Source: Marinimicrococcus flavescens (lineage in GTDB: Bacteria; Pseudomonadota; Alphaproteobacteria; Geminicoccales; Geminicoccaceae). From it: DNA of 64,000 nucleotides. Shown in pieces: positions 51,220-63,032 of the stretch (position 1 is the first letter of the stretch; each line of letters begins with the position of its first letter). The DNA lies in contig JARGEQ010000024.1 in assembly GCA_029211145.1 (NCBI GenBank), positions 17,267 to 81,266 of the forward strand, given 5' to 3'. The translations under genes were made by a program, and so were the position numbers. Below the pieces are notes generated by a model. It ran no database searches, was not told the DNA's origin, and worked only from the letters and a program-made list of their open reading frames with translations.

Positions 51220-52251
51220 ATGAAGGCCCTGCGCAAGCGCGGCGCCGAGCCGGGCCTGAGCATCGTGGAGGTGCCCCGGCCCGGGGCGCCTTGCGCGGGC
51301 GAGGTGCTGATCGCGGTGGAGGCGGCCGGCATCTGCGGCAGCGACGTCCACGTCTATGAGTGGACCAGCGGCTACGAGTGGATGCGCGCGGCGCTGCCCC
51401 TGACCCTCGGCCACGAGTTCGCCGGCCGCGTCGTCGAGGTGGGGGAGGGGGTGAGCGAGCCTGTGCCGGGCGATCTGGTGACGGTGCAGCCCACCGCCAG
51501 CTGCAGCGCCTGCGCCGCCTGCCGCCGCGGCCATCCCGACCTCTGCACGGCCAAACGGACGCTGGGCCTGACCCGCGACGGCGCCTTCGCCCCCTTGGTG
51601 ACGGCCCCGGCGGCGAGCTGTTTTCGCCTGCCGTCCGGCGTCGACGCCGAGCTGGGCGCCCTCACCGAGCCGCTGTGCGTCGCCGCCCACGCCCTCGAGG
51701 TGGGAGGTCTCCGGCTCGGGCACAGCGTGGTGGTGCTGGGCGCCGGCACCATAGGCCAGGCGATCGCACTCCTGGCGAAGCGGGCCGGTGCCGCACCGGT
51801 GATCCTGGCCGGGCTCGACGACGCGCCGCGGCTTGCTGCTGCCCGCGATCTCGGGATCGAGCACACGGTGGACCTCGCGGCCGAGGATCTGGAGGCTGCG
51901 GTCACGCGGATCGCCGGCGGCAAGGTCGAGATGGTGTTGGAGGCCACCGGCGTGCCGGTGAGCATCCGCGACGGGCTGGGCATCCTGCAGCGCCGCGGGG
52001 TGCTGGTGACCACCGGCATCCATGCCGAGCCGGTCGCCTTCGACCTCACCGGGCTGGTGCGCAACCAGCACCAGATCCGCGGCTCGCACGCCTCCACCCG
52101 GCGCGACTTCGAGACCGTGGTGCGCCTCCTGGGCGAGGAGGGCGATCGCCTGCGCGCGATGATCACCCACCGCCTGCCGCTCGAGGACGGGGTCCGGGGC
52201 TTCGAGCTCTCGCGCCAGCGCAGTGCCCTCAAGGTGATGCTGCGGCCATGA
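51220..52251 (+). CDS. Zinc-dependent medium-chain alcohol dehydrogenase
   Basis: 343 aa. Catalytic zinc residues: C-G-S-D-V-H (Cys) and G-H-E-F-A-G (His-Glu). Structural zinc site with four cysteines in C-S-A-C-A-A-C-R-R-G-H-P-D-L-C. Rossmann motif V-L-G-A-G-T-I-G-Q. Resembles threonine/sorbitol-type dehydrogenases (E-V-G-G-L-R-L-G, D-G-A-F-A). The in-frame start ATG 51220 is 10 bp after the ThDP gene stop. It should oxidise a hydroxy intermediate of the pathway with NAD(P)+. Confidence 0.92.
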   Translation: MKALRKRGAEPGLSIVEVPRPGAPCAGEVLIAVEAAGICGSDVHVYEWTSGYEWMRAALPLTLGHEFAGRVVEVGEGVSEPVPGDLVTVQPTASCSACAACRRGHPDLCTAKRTLGLTRDGAFAPLVTAPAASCFRLPSGVDAELGALTEPLCVAAHALEVGGLRLGHSVVVLGAGTIGQAIALLAKRAGAAPVILAGLDDAPRLAAARDLGIEHTVDLAAEDLEAAVTRIAGGKVEMVLEATGVPVSIRDGLGILQRRGVLVTTGIHAEPVAFDLTGLVRNQHQIRGSHASTRRDFETVVRLLGEEGDRLRAMITHRLPLEDGVRGFELSRQRSALKVMLRP

Positions 52252-52283
52252 TGCAACACGCTACCGAACGGAAGGACGGCCCC

Positions 52284-53303
52284 ATGGCCAACCGCTGGAA
52301 ACGGCGCCCCGAGGGCTCCAACTGGGGCGATTTCGGCCCGGACGACGAGCTCGGCCGCCTCAACCTCCTGACGCCCGAGCGGGTGCTGGCGGCGGTCCGC
52401 GAGGTCCGGTCGGGCCGCAGCTTCTGCCTGAGCCTGCCGCTCGACCTGCCGGGCGGCAACCTGCTCAACCCCAACCGCTTTCCGCCCGAGCGCCACGTGC
52501 GCACCCGCAAGGAGGGGCGCTCGGCCATCAACTACCCGCTCAACCTCGAGAATCCCGACTACGGCGACGTGGTGAGCGACGACGCGGTGACCCTCTATAC
52601 CCAGTACTCGACCCAGTGGGACGGGCTCTGCCATGTGGGCCACCATTTCGACGCGGATGGCGACGGCGTGGCCGAGCCTCTCTACTATAACGGCTTTCGT
52701 CCCGGCGCCGACGTGCTCGCCCCGCAGGACGAGGGGGGTCCGGCGGCCCGCCGGCTCGGCATCGAGAAGATGGCCGCGACCGGCGTGCAGGGCCGCGGCG
52801 TGCTGGTCGATCTCCACGCCCATCTCGGCCGCGAGCGGACCCTCGTCGGCTACGAGCAGCTGATGAAGGTCATGGAGGCGGACGGCGTCGTGGTGGAGGA
52901 GGGCGACATGCTCTGCCTGCACACCGGCTTCGGCCAGATGCTGATGGAGATGGACGGCAGACCCGACGCGGAGCGGCTGCACAACAGCTGTGCAGCGCTC
53001 GACGGACGCGACGAGCGCCTGCAGCGGTGGATCACCGAGAGCGGCATCGCCGTCCTCGTCGCTGACAACTATGCCGTCGAGGCGTTCCCGAACGCTGCCG
53101 CCGGCGGCGGATGCTGTGCCGCCCTGCCGCTGCACGAGCTCTGTCTCTTCAAGCTCGGCATCCATCTGGGCGAGCTGTGGTACCTCACCGAGCTTGCGGC
53201 GTTCCTGCGGGCGGAGAAGCGCTCGCGCTTCCTGCTCACCGCACCGCCCCTGCGGCTGCCGGGCTCGTTCGGCTCGCCGCTGACGCCGGTGGCGACCGTC
53301 TGA
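52284..53303 (+). CDS. Cyclase-family (KynB-like) hydrolase
   Basis: 339 aa from ATG 52284 with GGAAGGAC upstream; ATG 52248, which overlaps the previous stop, adds 12 residues. Begins R-W-K-R-R-P-E-G-S-N-W-G-D-F-G, typical of the cyclase/metal-dependent hydrolase group. The metal motif W-D-G-L-C-H-V-G-H-H-F-D-A-D-G-D-G and later L-H-T-G-F-G give His and Asp ligands. The family includes kynurenine formamidase and isatin hydrolase, which open amide or lactam bonds. It may open a cyclic intermediate here. Confidence 0.87.
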   Translation: MANRWKRRPEGSNWGDFGPDDELGRLNLLTPERVLAAVREVRSGRSFCLSLPLDLPGGNLLNPNRFPPERHVRTRKEGRSAINYPLNLENPDYGDVVSDDAVTLYTQYSTQWDGLCHVGHHFDADGDGVAEPLYYNGFRPGADVLAPQDEGGPAARRLGIEKMAATGVQGRGVLVDLHAHLGRERTLVGYEQLMKVMEADGVVVEEGDMLCLHTGFGQMLMEMDGRPDAERLHNSCAALDGRDERLQRWITESGIAVLVADNYAVEAFPNAAAGGGCCAALPLHELCLFKLGIHLGELWYLTELAAFLRAEKRSRFLLTAPPLRLPGSFGSPLTPVATV

Positions 53304-54070
53304 TGGCGGCGCAGGCGAAGGAGGCGCGCGTCGCCCTCGTGACGGGTGCGGCGCGCGGGCTCGGCCTCGAGATCGCCCGCGAGCTCGGGCGGAGCGGGGC
53401 GCGGCTGGTGATGGTCGACGTTCTCGAGGAGGTCCACGAGGCGGCGGCCGCGCTCGCCGGCGAGGGGCTGGAGGCCTGGGCCGCCACCTGCGACGTCGCC
53501 AGCGAGGAGGCCGTCGACCAGCTCGTGGGCCGGGTGATGGAGCGGCACGGCCGCATCGACATCCTGGTCAACAATGCCGGCATCTCGCCCAAGAGGGACG
53601 GGCGCAAGGTGCCGGCGGTGGAGACCAGCCTCGCCCAGTGGCAGCGCGTGCTCGACGTGAACCTGACCGGCGCCTTCCTGCTGTGCCGGGCCTGCGGCCC
53701 GCTCATGGCGGAGCGCGGCTGGGGGCGCATCGTCAACATGGCCTCGCAGGCAGCTCGGACCCGCTCGGTCATCGCCGGTGCCGCCTACGCCGCCTCCAAG
53801 AGCGGGCTGGTGGGATTCTCCCGGGTGCTCGCGGGCGAGCTCGGCGGCAAGGGCGTCACCGTCAACTGCATCGCGCCTGGCCGCATCGTCTCGCCCATGG
53901 TGAACGAGGCCGGCGAGGCCGCCAACGCCGCCTATCTCGCCAACATCCCGGTGGGACGCCTCGGCGTGCCGGAGGACGTGGCGGCGGCGGTGGCGTTTCT
54001 GGCGTCGGAGCAGGCGGGCTTCGTCACCGGCGCGATGCTCGACGTCAATGGCGGGCACTTCATGGGCTGA
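53303..54070 (+). CDS. SDR-family oxidoreductase 1
   Basis: 255 aa classical short-chain dehydrogenase/reductase. T-G-A-A-R-G-L-G-L cofactor loop, N-N-A-G-I-S-P, catalytic Ser followed by Y-A-A-S-K (Tyr-x3-Lys), P-G-R-I after. V-D-V-L after strand 2 points to NAD+. Start ATG 53303 shares a base with the stop of the cyclase gene (TGATG). About 45% similar by eye to the next gene; both have the unusual N-N-A-G-I-S-P-K motif. Confidence 0.92.
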   Translation: MAAQAKEARVALVTGAARGLGLEIARELGRSGARLVMVDVLEEVHEAAAALAGEGLEAWAATCDVASEEAVDQLVGRVMERHGRIDILVNNAGISPKRDGRKVPAVETSLAQWQRVLDVNLTGAFLLCRACGPLMAERGWGRIVNMASQAARTRSVIAGAAYAASKSGLVGFSRVLAGELGGKGVTVNCIAPGRIVSPMVNEAGEAANAAYLANIPVGRLGVPEDVAAAVAFLASEQAGFVTGAMLDVNGGHFMG

Positions 54071-54104
54071 GCAGGCCGGTTGTCTGACAGGGGGGAGGTG
54101 CAAG

Positions 54105-54896
54105 ATGGCGCAGCAGGAACTCGACGGACGCCCCAGCCATGCCGGGCGGACGGTGCTGGTAACCGGCGCCGGCCGCGGTATCGGGGCGGCGATCGCCCGG
54201 GGCTTCGCCCGCCGCGGCGCGCGGGTGGCGGTGATCGACCTCGACGGCGCGGCGGCCGCAGCCACTGCCGCCGCGATCGGCGAGGCGGGCGGGACGGCGG
54301 CCCATGCCGCCGCCGACGTGGCCGACCACCCGACCCTGGCGCCGGTCCTGGACAGGCTGGCAGCCGAGCTGGGACGGCCCTTCGACGCGCTGGTCAACAA
54401 TGCCGGCATCTCCCCCAAGCACGAGGGCCGCGCCCACCGGGTGTGGGAGATGGCGCCGGATGAATGGCGCCAGGTGGTCGACGTCAACCTCACCGGCTGC
54501 TTCAACACCGTCCGCCTGCTGGTGCCGGCGATGCGCGAGCGGGGCTCGGGCGCCATCGTCAACATGGCCTCCATCGCCGGGCGGGTCTATTCGCCCATCG
54601 TCGGCGTCCACTACGCCGCCACCAAGGCCGCCATCATCGGCATGACGCGGCACCTGGCAGGCGAGCTGGGCCCCGACGGCATCACCGTCAACGCCATCGC
54701 CCCCGGCCGCATCGACACGCCGATGATCCGCACGGTAGGTGCCGCGATGAACGAGGAGACCGTGGCCCAGACGCCGCTCGGCCGGCTCGGCACGCCTGAG
54801 GAGGTGGCCGACCTCGCCCTCTTCTTCACCTCCCCCGAGGCACGCTTCATCACCGGCCAGACCTGCGACGTCGCCGGCGGGTGGTGCATGACCTGA
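54105..54896 (+). CDS. SDR-family oxidoreductase 2
   Basis: 263 aa, ATG 54105 with GGGGAGGTG upstream. T-G-A-G-R-G-I-G-A cofactor loop, V-I-D-L-D (NAD+ preference likely), N-N-A-G-I-S-P-K, N-M-A-S-I-A-G, Y-A-A-T-K catalytic pair, A-P-G-R-I. The C-terminus ends with D-V-A-G-G-W-C. Two consecutive SDRs with similar motifs suggest two stereo- or chain-specific steps of the same pathway. Confidence 0.92.
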   Translation: MAQQELDGRPSHAGRTVLVTGAGRGIGAAIARGFARRGARVAVIDLDGAAAAATAAAIGEAGGTAAHAAADVADHPTLAPVLDRLAAELGRPFDALVNNAGISPKHEGRAHRVWEMAPDEWRQVVDVNLTGCFNTVRLLVPAMRERGSGAIVNMASIAGRVYSPIVGVHYAATKAAIIGMTRHLAGELGPDGITVNAIAPGRIDTPMIRTVGAAMNEETVAQTPLGRLGTPEEVADLALFFTSPEARFITGQTCDVAGGWCMT

Positions 54897-55096
54897 GCGA
54901 GAGATCGCGGGGGCCTGGACGGACCGAACGCTATCGGCGGCGGGGCGGGGCACCCCCGCTGCCCATAGCGCGTGCCCGGCAGGTCGGTCTGTGGTGCAGG
55001 CTCCTGAACGGCGAGCCTTCCAATCTGCGCTGCAACATCATTGACATGTCAGGCGTATATCTACGAAGTTCTGTGCAACAAGAACGGAGGCGATCA

Positions 55097-56719
55097 ATGG
55101 CATTGCGCATTCTCACGCGACGTTCCTGGCTCGGACTGACCGGCGCTGCTGCCGTGGCCCTGCTGGCAGCACCGGGCGTCCACGCGGCCGAGACGCCCAA
55201 GCACGGCGGCACACTGATCATCACGACGACGCCCGAGCCGTCGCTGATCACCAATGCGCTGAGCTCCGCGCCGACCACCGCCGAGGTGGCCACCAAGATC
55301 TTCGACGGCCTGCTCGAGTACGACATGGATCTCGAGCCGGTGCCCTCGCTGGCGACGGGCTGGGAGGTCAGCGACGACGGCAAGGCGGTCACCTTCCACC
55401 TGCGCGAGGGCGTGCGCTGGCACGACGGCAAGCCGTTCACCAGCGCCGACGTGCAGTTCTCGCTGCTCCAGGTGGTCAAGGAGTACCACCCGCGCGGCCC
55501 CGGCAATCTCGGGCCGATTGCCGCCATCGATACGCCGGACGAGCACACCGTGGTGGTCCGGCTGGTCCATCCCTATCCGCCGATGATGAAGGGGCTCTCG
55601 AGCCTCGAGGCGCCCATCGTGCCGCGCCACATCTACGAGGGCACCGACTACCGCAACAATCCGGCAGTCAACGAGCCGGTCGGCACCGGGCCCTTCAGGT
55701 TCGTGTCCTGGGAGAAGGGCAACTATATCGAGCTCGCGCGCAACGAGGACTACTGGCGCGAGGGCCGTCCCTATCTCGACAGGCTGATCTTCCGCTTCAT
55801 CGCCGATTCGGCCACCCGCGCGGCGGCCATCGAGAGCGGCGAGGTCCACGTGGCGACCTTCGGGACCATCAATCCCGTCGAGATGCGGCGTCTTGAAGGG
55901 CTCGACCACGTCGAGATCGCCGCCGGCGGCTACGAAGCCCTGGCGCCGGTGATGCTCCTCGAGCTCAACAACAAGCAGCCGCCGCTCGACGACAAGCGGG
56001 TGCGCCAGGCGATCGCCTACGCGCTCGACCGCGACTTCATCGTCGACAATATCTGGTACGGCTTCGGCAAGCCCGCGGTGGGGCCCATCTCCTCCGTCCA
56101 CGAGGGAGCCGGGCTCTACACCGAGGAGGGGATCCGGCGTTACGACGTCGAGGACCGGATCGAGCGCGCCAACGCGCTGCTCGACGAGGCGGGACACCCG
56201 CGCGGCTCCGATGGCATGCGCTTCACGATCGTCCACGATCCCGCGCCCTTCGGCGAGGACTGGCGGCGGATGGGCGAGTACATCAAGCAGGCGCTCAAGC
56301 GCGTCGGCATCGGCGTCGAGATCCGCAACCGCGACTATCCGACCTATGTCCGGCAAGTCCACAACGAGTACGACTTCAACATGACGTCGAGCTGGTATGT
56401 CGGCATGGCGGACCCGACTTTGGGCGTCCAGCGGCAGTACTGGTCGAAGAACATCAACGCCGACGTCGCCTTCAACAACACCGCCCGCTACAGCAATCCC
56501 GAGGCGGATCGTCTGTGGGAGGCGGCCCAGGTCGAGATGGACCCGGCCAAGCGCGCCACCCTGTTCCACGACCTGCAGCGGATCCTCACCGAGGACAGCC
56601 CGAACATCTGGCTCATGGAGATGGGCCTGGTAGCGGTCCAGAACAGCAAGGTCGAGGACCTCATCACCTCGCCGCTCGGCGTGCGCGGCGGGCTCTACGA
56701 CACCTGGCTCGACCAGTAG
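55097..56719 (+). CDS. Oligopeptide-type ABC transporter substrate-binding protein
   Basis: 540 aa, SBP family 5 (DppA/OppA). ATG 55097 with GGAGG upstream. The signal region has a twin-arginine (T-R-R-S-W-L-G-L-T-G) and ends at V-H-A-A-E, so Tat export is possible. Mature motifs: G-G-T-L-I, P-S-L-A-T-G-W-E-V-S-D-D-G, V-T-F-H-L-R-E-G-V-R-W-H-D-G-K-P-F-T-S-A-D-V. Ligands for such proteins range from peptides to other amines and acids. A 200-bp gap separates it from the SDR genes, so it may also have its own promoter. Confidence 0.92.
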   Translation: MALRILTRRSWLGLTGAAAVALLAAPGVHAAETPKHGGTLIITTTPEPSLITNALSSAPTTAEVATKIFDGLLEYDMDLEPVPSLATGWEVSDDGKAVTFHLREGVRWHDGKPFTSADVQFSLLQVVKEYHPRGPGNLGPIAAIDTPDEHTVVVRLVHPYPPMMKGLSSLEAPIVPRHIYEGTDYRNNPAVNEPVGTGPFRFVSWEKGNYIELARNEDYWREGRPYLDRLIFRFIADSATRAAAIESGEVHVATFGTINPVEMRRLEGLDHVEIAAGGYEALAPVMLLELNNKQPPLDDKRVRQAIAYALDRDFIVDNIWYGFGKPAVGPISSVHEGAGLYTEEGIRRYDVEDRIERANALLDEAGHPRGSDGMRFTIVHDPAPFGEDWRRMGEYIKQALKRVGIGVEIRNRDYPTYVRQVHNEYDFNMTSSWYVGMADPTLGVQRQYWSKNINADVAFNNTARYSNPEADRLWEAAQVEMDPAKRATLFHDLQRILTEDSPNIWLMEMGLVAVQNSKVEDLITSPLGVRGGLYDTWLDQ

Positions 56720-56732
56720 GCCATCAAGAAAA

Positions 56733-56767
56733 GGCGCGGCCGCCGCTTTCGGGCGGACGGCCGCGCC
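56733..56767 (+). terminator. GC-rich hairpin between binding-protein and permease genes
   Basis: Arms GGCGCGGCCG (56733-56742) and CGGCCGCGCC (56758-56767) with an inner CCGCC/GGCGG. There is no T-run, so it is more likely an mRNA-stabilising or partial-termination element that keeps binding-protein expression above permease expression, as is common in ABC operons. Confidence 0.6.
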
Positions 56768-56784
56768 CTCGAGGATACGGATTC

Positions 56785-57786
56785 ATGTGGCAAGCGAGGC
56801 TGTCCTATCTGCTGCGCCGGTTCGCGCACGGGCTGCCGATCGTGCTGGCGATCGTGGTGGTCAATTTCTTCCTGGTGAGGCTGGCGCCCGGTGACGCGGC
56901 CACCGTGCTGGCCGGCGAGGCGGGTGCCGCCACCGCCCAGTACATGGAGCAGATCCGCGCCCAGTTCGGCCTCGACCAGCCGCTCTATGTCCAGTTCCTG
57001 AGCTACATGAAGAACATCCTGGTGTTCGACATGGGCTACTCGTTCCGCCACGGCCGCACCGTCGCCAGCCTGATCTTCGAGAGGCTCTGGGCGACCCTGC
57101 TCCTGATGGGCACCGCCATGGCGATCTCGACGGGGATCGGCGTGCTCCTGGGCGCGCTCGCGGCCCGGTACGACCGCAAGCCGCTGGGCTTCGCCATCGT
57201 GCTGTTCGCCATCGTCTCCTACGCCACGCCGCTCTTTTGGGTCGGCCTCATGCTGATCATCGTCTTCGCCCTCAACCTGGGCTGGTTTCCGACCAGCGGC
57301 ATCGCCACCATCGGCGCCGACACGGGCGGTCTGGGCCACGTGCTCGACGTCGCCCATCACCTCGTCCTTCCCGCACTCACCCTCTCCTTCTTCTACATGG
57401 CGCTCTACACCCGCCTGATGCGCGCCTCGATGCTCGAGACGCTGCGCATGGACTTCGTCACCACGGCACGCGCCAAGGGGGTCGCCGAGGGGCGGGTGGT
57501 GCGCCGCCACGTGCTGCGCAACGCCATCCTGCCGGTGCTCACCATGGCCGGCGTGCAGGTATCGGGCATGCTGGGCGGCTCGGTGATCGTGGAGTCGGTG
57601 TTCGGCTGGCCGGGCCTGGGCCTCCTGGCCTTCGAATCGCTCGCTGCCCGGGATCTCAACCTTCTCCTCGGCATCTTCTTCCTGAGCTCGCTCCTCGTGG
57701 TGGCGACCAACGCCCTCATCGACCTGGCCTACACCCTGGTCGATCCGCGGATCGAGCTCGCCGGCCGGAGCAAGCGCAATGACTGA
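56785..57786 (+). CDS. Oligopeptide-type ABC permease, DppB-like
   Basis: 333 aa, six hydrophobic helices. Long periplasmic loop after TM1 (A-P-G-D-A-A-T-V-L-A, F-G-L-D-Q-P-L), and the inner-membrane EAA loop T-A-R-A-K-G-V-A-E near residue 230. Final helices end in L-I-D-P-R-type V-D-P-R-I. ATG 56785; overlaps the next gene by 8 bp. No gene symbol is given because the substrate is unknown. Confidence 0.92.
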   Translation: MWQARLSYLLRRFAHGLPIVLAIVVVNFFLVRLAPGDAATVLAGEAGAATAQYMEQIRAQFGLDQPLYVQFLSYMKNILVFDMGYSFRHGRTVASLIFERLWATLLLMGTAMAISTGIGVLLGALAARYDRKPLGFAIVLFAIVSYATPLFWVGLMLIIVFALNLGWFPTSGIATIGADTGGLGHVLDVAHHLVLPALTLSFFYMALYTRLMRASMLETLRMDFVTTARAKGVAEGRVVRRHVLRNAILPVLTMAGVQVSGMLGGSVIVESVFGWPGLGLLAFESLAARDLNLLLGIFFLSSLLVVATNALIDLAYTLVDPRIELAGRSKRND

Positions 57787-58618
57787 CGGCAGCGCCCGGG
57801 TCTGGTGGCGCTTCCTGCGCAATCCCGGCGCGATGCTGGGGGCGCTCATCCTGGCGGGCGTGGTGGCGCTCGCCGCCGCTGCCCCGCTCCTCTATCCGGA
57901 GGGGCCGTTCGAGATGGTCGGCCGCCCCTACGCGCCGCCCCTGAGCGAGTTCCTTCTGGGAACCGACATGCTCGGCCGCGACATCGCCGCCGGCATCGCG
58001 CATGGCGCCCGCATCTCGCTGCTGGTCGGCTGCGTCGCGACCCTGGTGATCGTGCTGCTCGGCACGCTCATCGGCAGCCTCGCGGGCTATTTCGGCGGCC
58101 GGGTCGACAGCGTGCTGATGCGCGTCACCGAGTTCTTCCAGACCGTTCCGAGCTTCATCGGCGCCATCGTGCTGGTGGCCATCCTGCAGCCGAGCCTCGC
58201 CAGCGTGATCGGTGCCATCGCCATCGTCTCCTGGGCGCCGCTGGCAAGGCTGGTGCGCGGCGAGGTGATCAGCGTGCGCAACCGCGAATATGTCCAGTCC
58301 TGCGTGGCGCTGGGGATGGGCGACGCGCGGATCATCCTCGTCCAGATCCTGCCCAACGTGATCTCGACCGTGGTGGTGGCGGCCTCCCTCATGGTGGCGA
58401 CAGCCATCCTGTTCGAATCGGGCCTGTCGTTCCTGGGCCTTGGCGATCCCAACATCATGACCTGGGGCTTCATGATCGGCGCGGGGCGGGCCGCCATGCG
58501 GACCGCCTGGTGGATGGTGACGATCCCGGGCATCGCCATCCTGCTTACCGTGCTGGCGATCAATCTCGTCGGCGACGGCCTCAACGAGGCCCTGAACCCA
58601 AGGCTGAAGCAGCTCTGA
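57779..58618 (+). CDS. Oligopeptide-type ABC permease, DppC-like
   Basis: 279 aa. N-terminal [12 protein letters not shown], then the G-T-D-M-L-G-R-D motif that starts the DppC fold, EAA-like [12 protein letters not shown], and the L-S-F-L-G-L-G motif. Six hydrophobic helices are expected. ATG 57779 lies inside the preceding gene. Stop is 1 base before the ATPase gene. Confidence 0.92.
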   Translation: MTDGSARVWWRFLRNPGAMLGALILAGVVALAAAAPLLYPEGPFEMVGRPYAPPLSEFLLGTDMLGRDIAAGIAHGARISLLVGCVATLVIVLLGTLIGSLAGYFGGRVDSVLMRVTEFFQTVPSFIGAIVLVAILQPSLASVIGAIAIVSWAPLARLVRGEVISVRNREYVQSCVALGMGDARIILVQILPNVISTVVVAASLMVATAILFESGLSFLGLGDPNIMTWGFMIGAGRAAMRTAWWMVTIPGIAILLTVLAINLVGDGLNEALNPRLKQL

Positions 58619-58619
58619 C

Positions 58620-60595
<1,976 letters not shown>

Positions 60596-60641
60596 GGCCG
60601 GCGGCGCCATGGGAGCAGGACGGGCAGACAAGGACGAGAAG

Positions 60642-63032
60642 ATGAGCTCCGAAGAGAATCCCTTCGGCATGGGCCGGAGTGTGCGGCGCCGCGAGGATGC
60701 GCGGCTGATCCGCGGGCGCGGCCGCTACGTGGACGATTTGGGCGAGGCCGGCGACCGCCATGCAGTGTTCGTGCGAAGCGCCCATGCCCACGCGAGGATC
60801 CTCGCCATCGATACGGCCGGCGCCCTGGCGGCGCCCGGGGTGGAGGCTGTCTTCACCGGCCGCGATCTGCGGGACGCCGGCGTGGGCAGCATCCCCTGCG
60901 GCTGGAGGATCCTCAACAAGGACGGCTCGCCCATGGCGGAGCCGCCGCACTACCCGCTTTGCGTCGACCGGGTGCGCCATGTGGGTGACCCGGTGGCGGT
61001 GGTGATCGCGGCCACCCGCGGGCAGGCGCGCGACGCGGCCGAGCTGGTCGCGGTGGAGTACGAGGAGCTGCCGGCCGCCGCCGCCACGGCGCGGGCGCGC
61101 GATCCCGGAGCACCGCAGATCTGGGCCGAGGCGCCCGGCAATCTCTGCTGCGACTGGGAGATCGGCGACCGGCAGGCTGCCGAGGCGGCGCTGGCGGCGG
61201 CCGAGCACGTGGTGGAGATCGAGCTGGTCAACAACCGGCTGGTCGCCAACCCGATGGAGCCGCGGGCGGCGCGCGCCGCCCTCGACCCGTCGAGCGGCCG
61301 CTGCACGCTGTGGACCACCACCCAGAACCCGCACACCGTCAAGTCGATGCTGTGCAACCAGGTGCTGGGGATTCCCGACCACGAGCTCAGGGTGATCGGC
61401 CCCGACGTCGGCGGCGGCTTCGGCACCAAGATCTTTCTCTACCCCGAAGAGAGCGTGGTGACCTGGGCGGCCCGGCGCCTGGGCGGCGCCATCCGCTGGA
61501 CCGCCGACCGCTCGGAGGGATTCCTCACCGACGCGCAGGGCCGCGATCATGTCACCGCCGCGCGGCTCGGGCTGGATGGCGAAGGGCGCTTTCTCGGCCT
61601 TGCGGTCAGCACCACCGCCAATGTCGGCGCCTATCTCTCCCAGGGCGCCACGGCCATCCCGACCTTCTACTACGCCCAGCTCCTCTCGGGGGTCTATCGC
61701 ATCCCCGCCATCTGGTGCGAGGTGGCGGTGGTGTTCACCAACACTGCCTGCGTCGACGCCTATCGCGGTGCCGGCCGGCCCGAGGCCACCTACGTGCTCG
61801 AGCGGCTGGTGGATGCCGCGGCCCGCCGCCTGGGGCTCGACCGGGCCGAGATCCGCCGCCGCAACTTCATCCCGGCAGACGCCTTTCCCTACGCCACGCC
61901 CCTGGGCCTGACCTACGATTCGGGCGATCACGAGGGCACCCTGGCGCTGGCCCTGGAGGCGGTCGACTATCAGGGATTCGAGGCGCGGCGGGCGGAGTCG
62001 GCGGCGCGCGGCAGGCTCCGCGGCATCGGCCTTTCCACCTATGTCGAGATCGCCGGCGGTGTCCCCTCGCGGCTGGTGGCGCAGCTGGGCGCGCGCGGCG
62101 CCCGCTACGAGGCCGCCGAGGTGCGCGTGCAGCCGTCCGGCCACGTGACGGTGTTCTGCGGCACCCACAGCCAGGGCCAGGGCCACGAGACCACGTTCCC
62201 GCAGCTCGTCAGCGAGAAGCTGGGCATCCCCTACGAGACCGTGACGCTGGTCCAGGGCGATACCGACCAGGTGCTCTACGGCCGTGGCACCGCAGCCTCG
62301 CGCTCGCTGGTGGTGGGCGGCTCGGCCATCCTCCGCGCGCTCGACAAGGTGATCGAGAAGGGCCGCAGGATCGCCTCGCATGTGCTCGAGGCCGCCGCCG
62401 AGGACATCGTCTTCGCCGGCGGGGCCTACGCGGTGGGCGGCACCGACCGCAGCGTCTCCTTCGCCGAGATCGCTAGGCGCGCCTATGCCGCGGTGGATTT
62501 CCCGCCCGACGAGATCGAGCCGGGCCTCAACGAGACCGCCTTCTACGACCCGGCCAACTGGACCTATCCCGGTGGCTGCCATGCCTGCGAGCTCGAGGTC
62601 GATCCCGAGACCGGCGTGGTGACGCTCTTGCGCATCGTCGCCGCCGACGATGTCGGCCGGGTCCTCAACCCGATGATCGTCGAGGGCCAGATCCAGGGCG
62701 GGCTCGCCCAGGGCGTCGGGCAGGCGCTGCTCGAGAACTGCGTCTACGAGGAGGGGACGGCGCAGTTGCTCACGGGCTCCTTCATGGACTACGCCATGCC
62801 ACGCGCCGACGACATGCCGGAGTTCGAGGTCCTGACCCACGAGGTGGTCTGCGCCCACAACCCGGTCGGTGCGAAGGGCTGTGCCGAGGTGGGATCGGTG
62901 GGCCTGCCGCCGGCGATCATCAACGCCGTGCTGGACGCGCTGGCCCCGCTGGGCGTGACGCATCTGGACATGCCCGCGACGCCGGAGCGGGTATGGCAGG
63001 CGATCCGTGCGGCGGCCGGCGGGCCCGCATGA
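60642..63032 (+). CDS. Molybdenum hydroxylase large subunit (xanthine dehydrogenase/CoxL family)
   Basis: 796 aa from ATG 60642 with AGGACGAG upstream; ATG 60609 adds 11 residues. N-terminal [17 protein letters not shown] and A-H-A-x-I motifs, G-G-G-F-G-T-K near residue 260, [12 protein letters not shown] around 375, and the catalytic Glu near the C-terminus in [12 protein letters not shown]. It binds the Mo-MCD cofactor and hydroxylates a carbon. Partner FAD (CoxM) and 2Fe-2S (CoxS) subunits are not encoded beside it. Overlaps the GntR gene by 4 bp. Confidence 0.9.
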   Translation: MSSEENPFGMGRSVRRREDARLIRGRGRYVDDLGEAGDRHAVFVRSAHAHARILAIDTAGALAAPGVEAVFTGRDLRDAGVGSIPCGWRILNKDGSPMAEPPHYPLCVDRVRHVGDPVAVVIAATRGQARDAAELVAVEYEELPAAAATARARDPGAPQIWAEAPGNLCCDWEIGDRQAAEAALAAAEHVVEIELVNNRLVANPMEPRAARAALDPSSGRCTLWTTTQNPHTVKSMLCNQVLGIPDHELRVIGPDVGGGFGTKIFLYPEESVVTWAARRLGGAIRWTADRSEGFLTDAQGRDHVTAARLGLDGEGRFLGLAVSTTANVGAYLSQGATAIPTFYYAQLLSGVYRIPAIWCEVAVVFTNTACVDAYRGAGRPEATYVLERLVDAAARRLGLDRAEIRRRNFIPADAFPYATPLGLTYDSGDHEGTLALALEAVDYQGFEARRAESAARGRLRGIGLSTYVEIAGGVPSRLVAQLGARGARYEAAEVRVQPSGHVTVFCGTHSQGQGHETTFPQLVSEKLGIPYETVTLVQGDTDQVLYGRGTAASRSLVVGGSAILRALDKVIEKGRRIASHVLEAAAEDIVFAGGAYAVGGTDRSVSFAEIARRAYAAVDFPPDEIEPGLNETAFYDPANWTYPGGCHACELEVDPETGVVTLLRIVAADDVGRVLNPMIVEGQIQGGLAQGVGQALLENCVYEEGTAQLLTGSFMDYAMPRADDMPEFEVLTHEVVCAHNPVGAKGCAEVGSVGLPPAIINAVLDALAPLGVTHLDMPATPERVWQAIRAAAGGPA

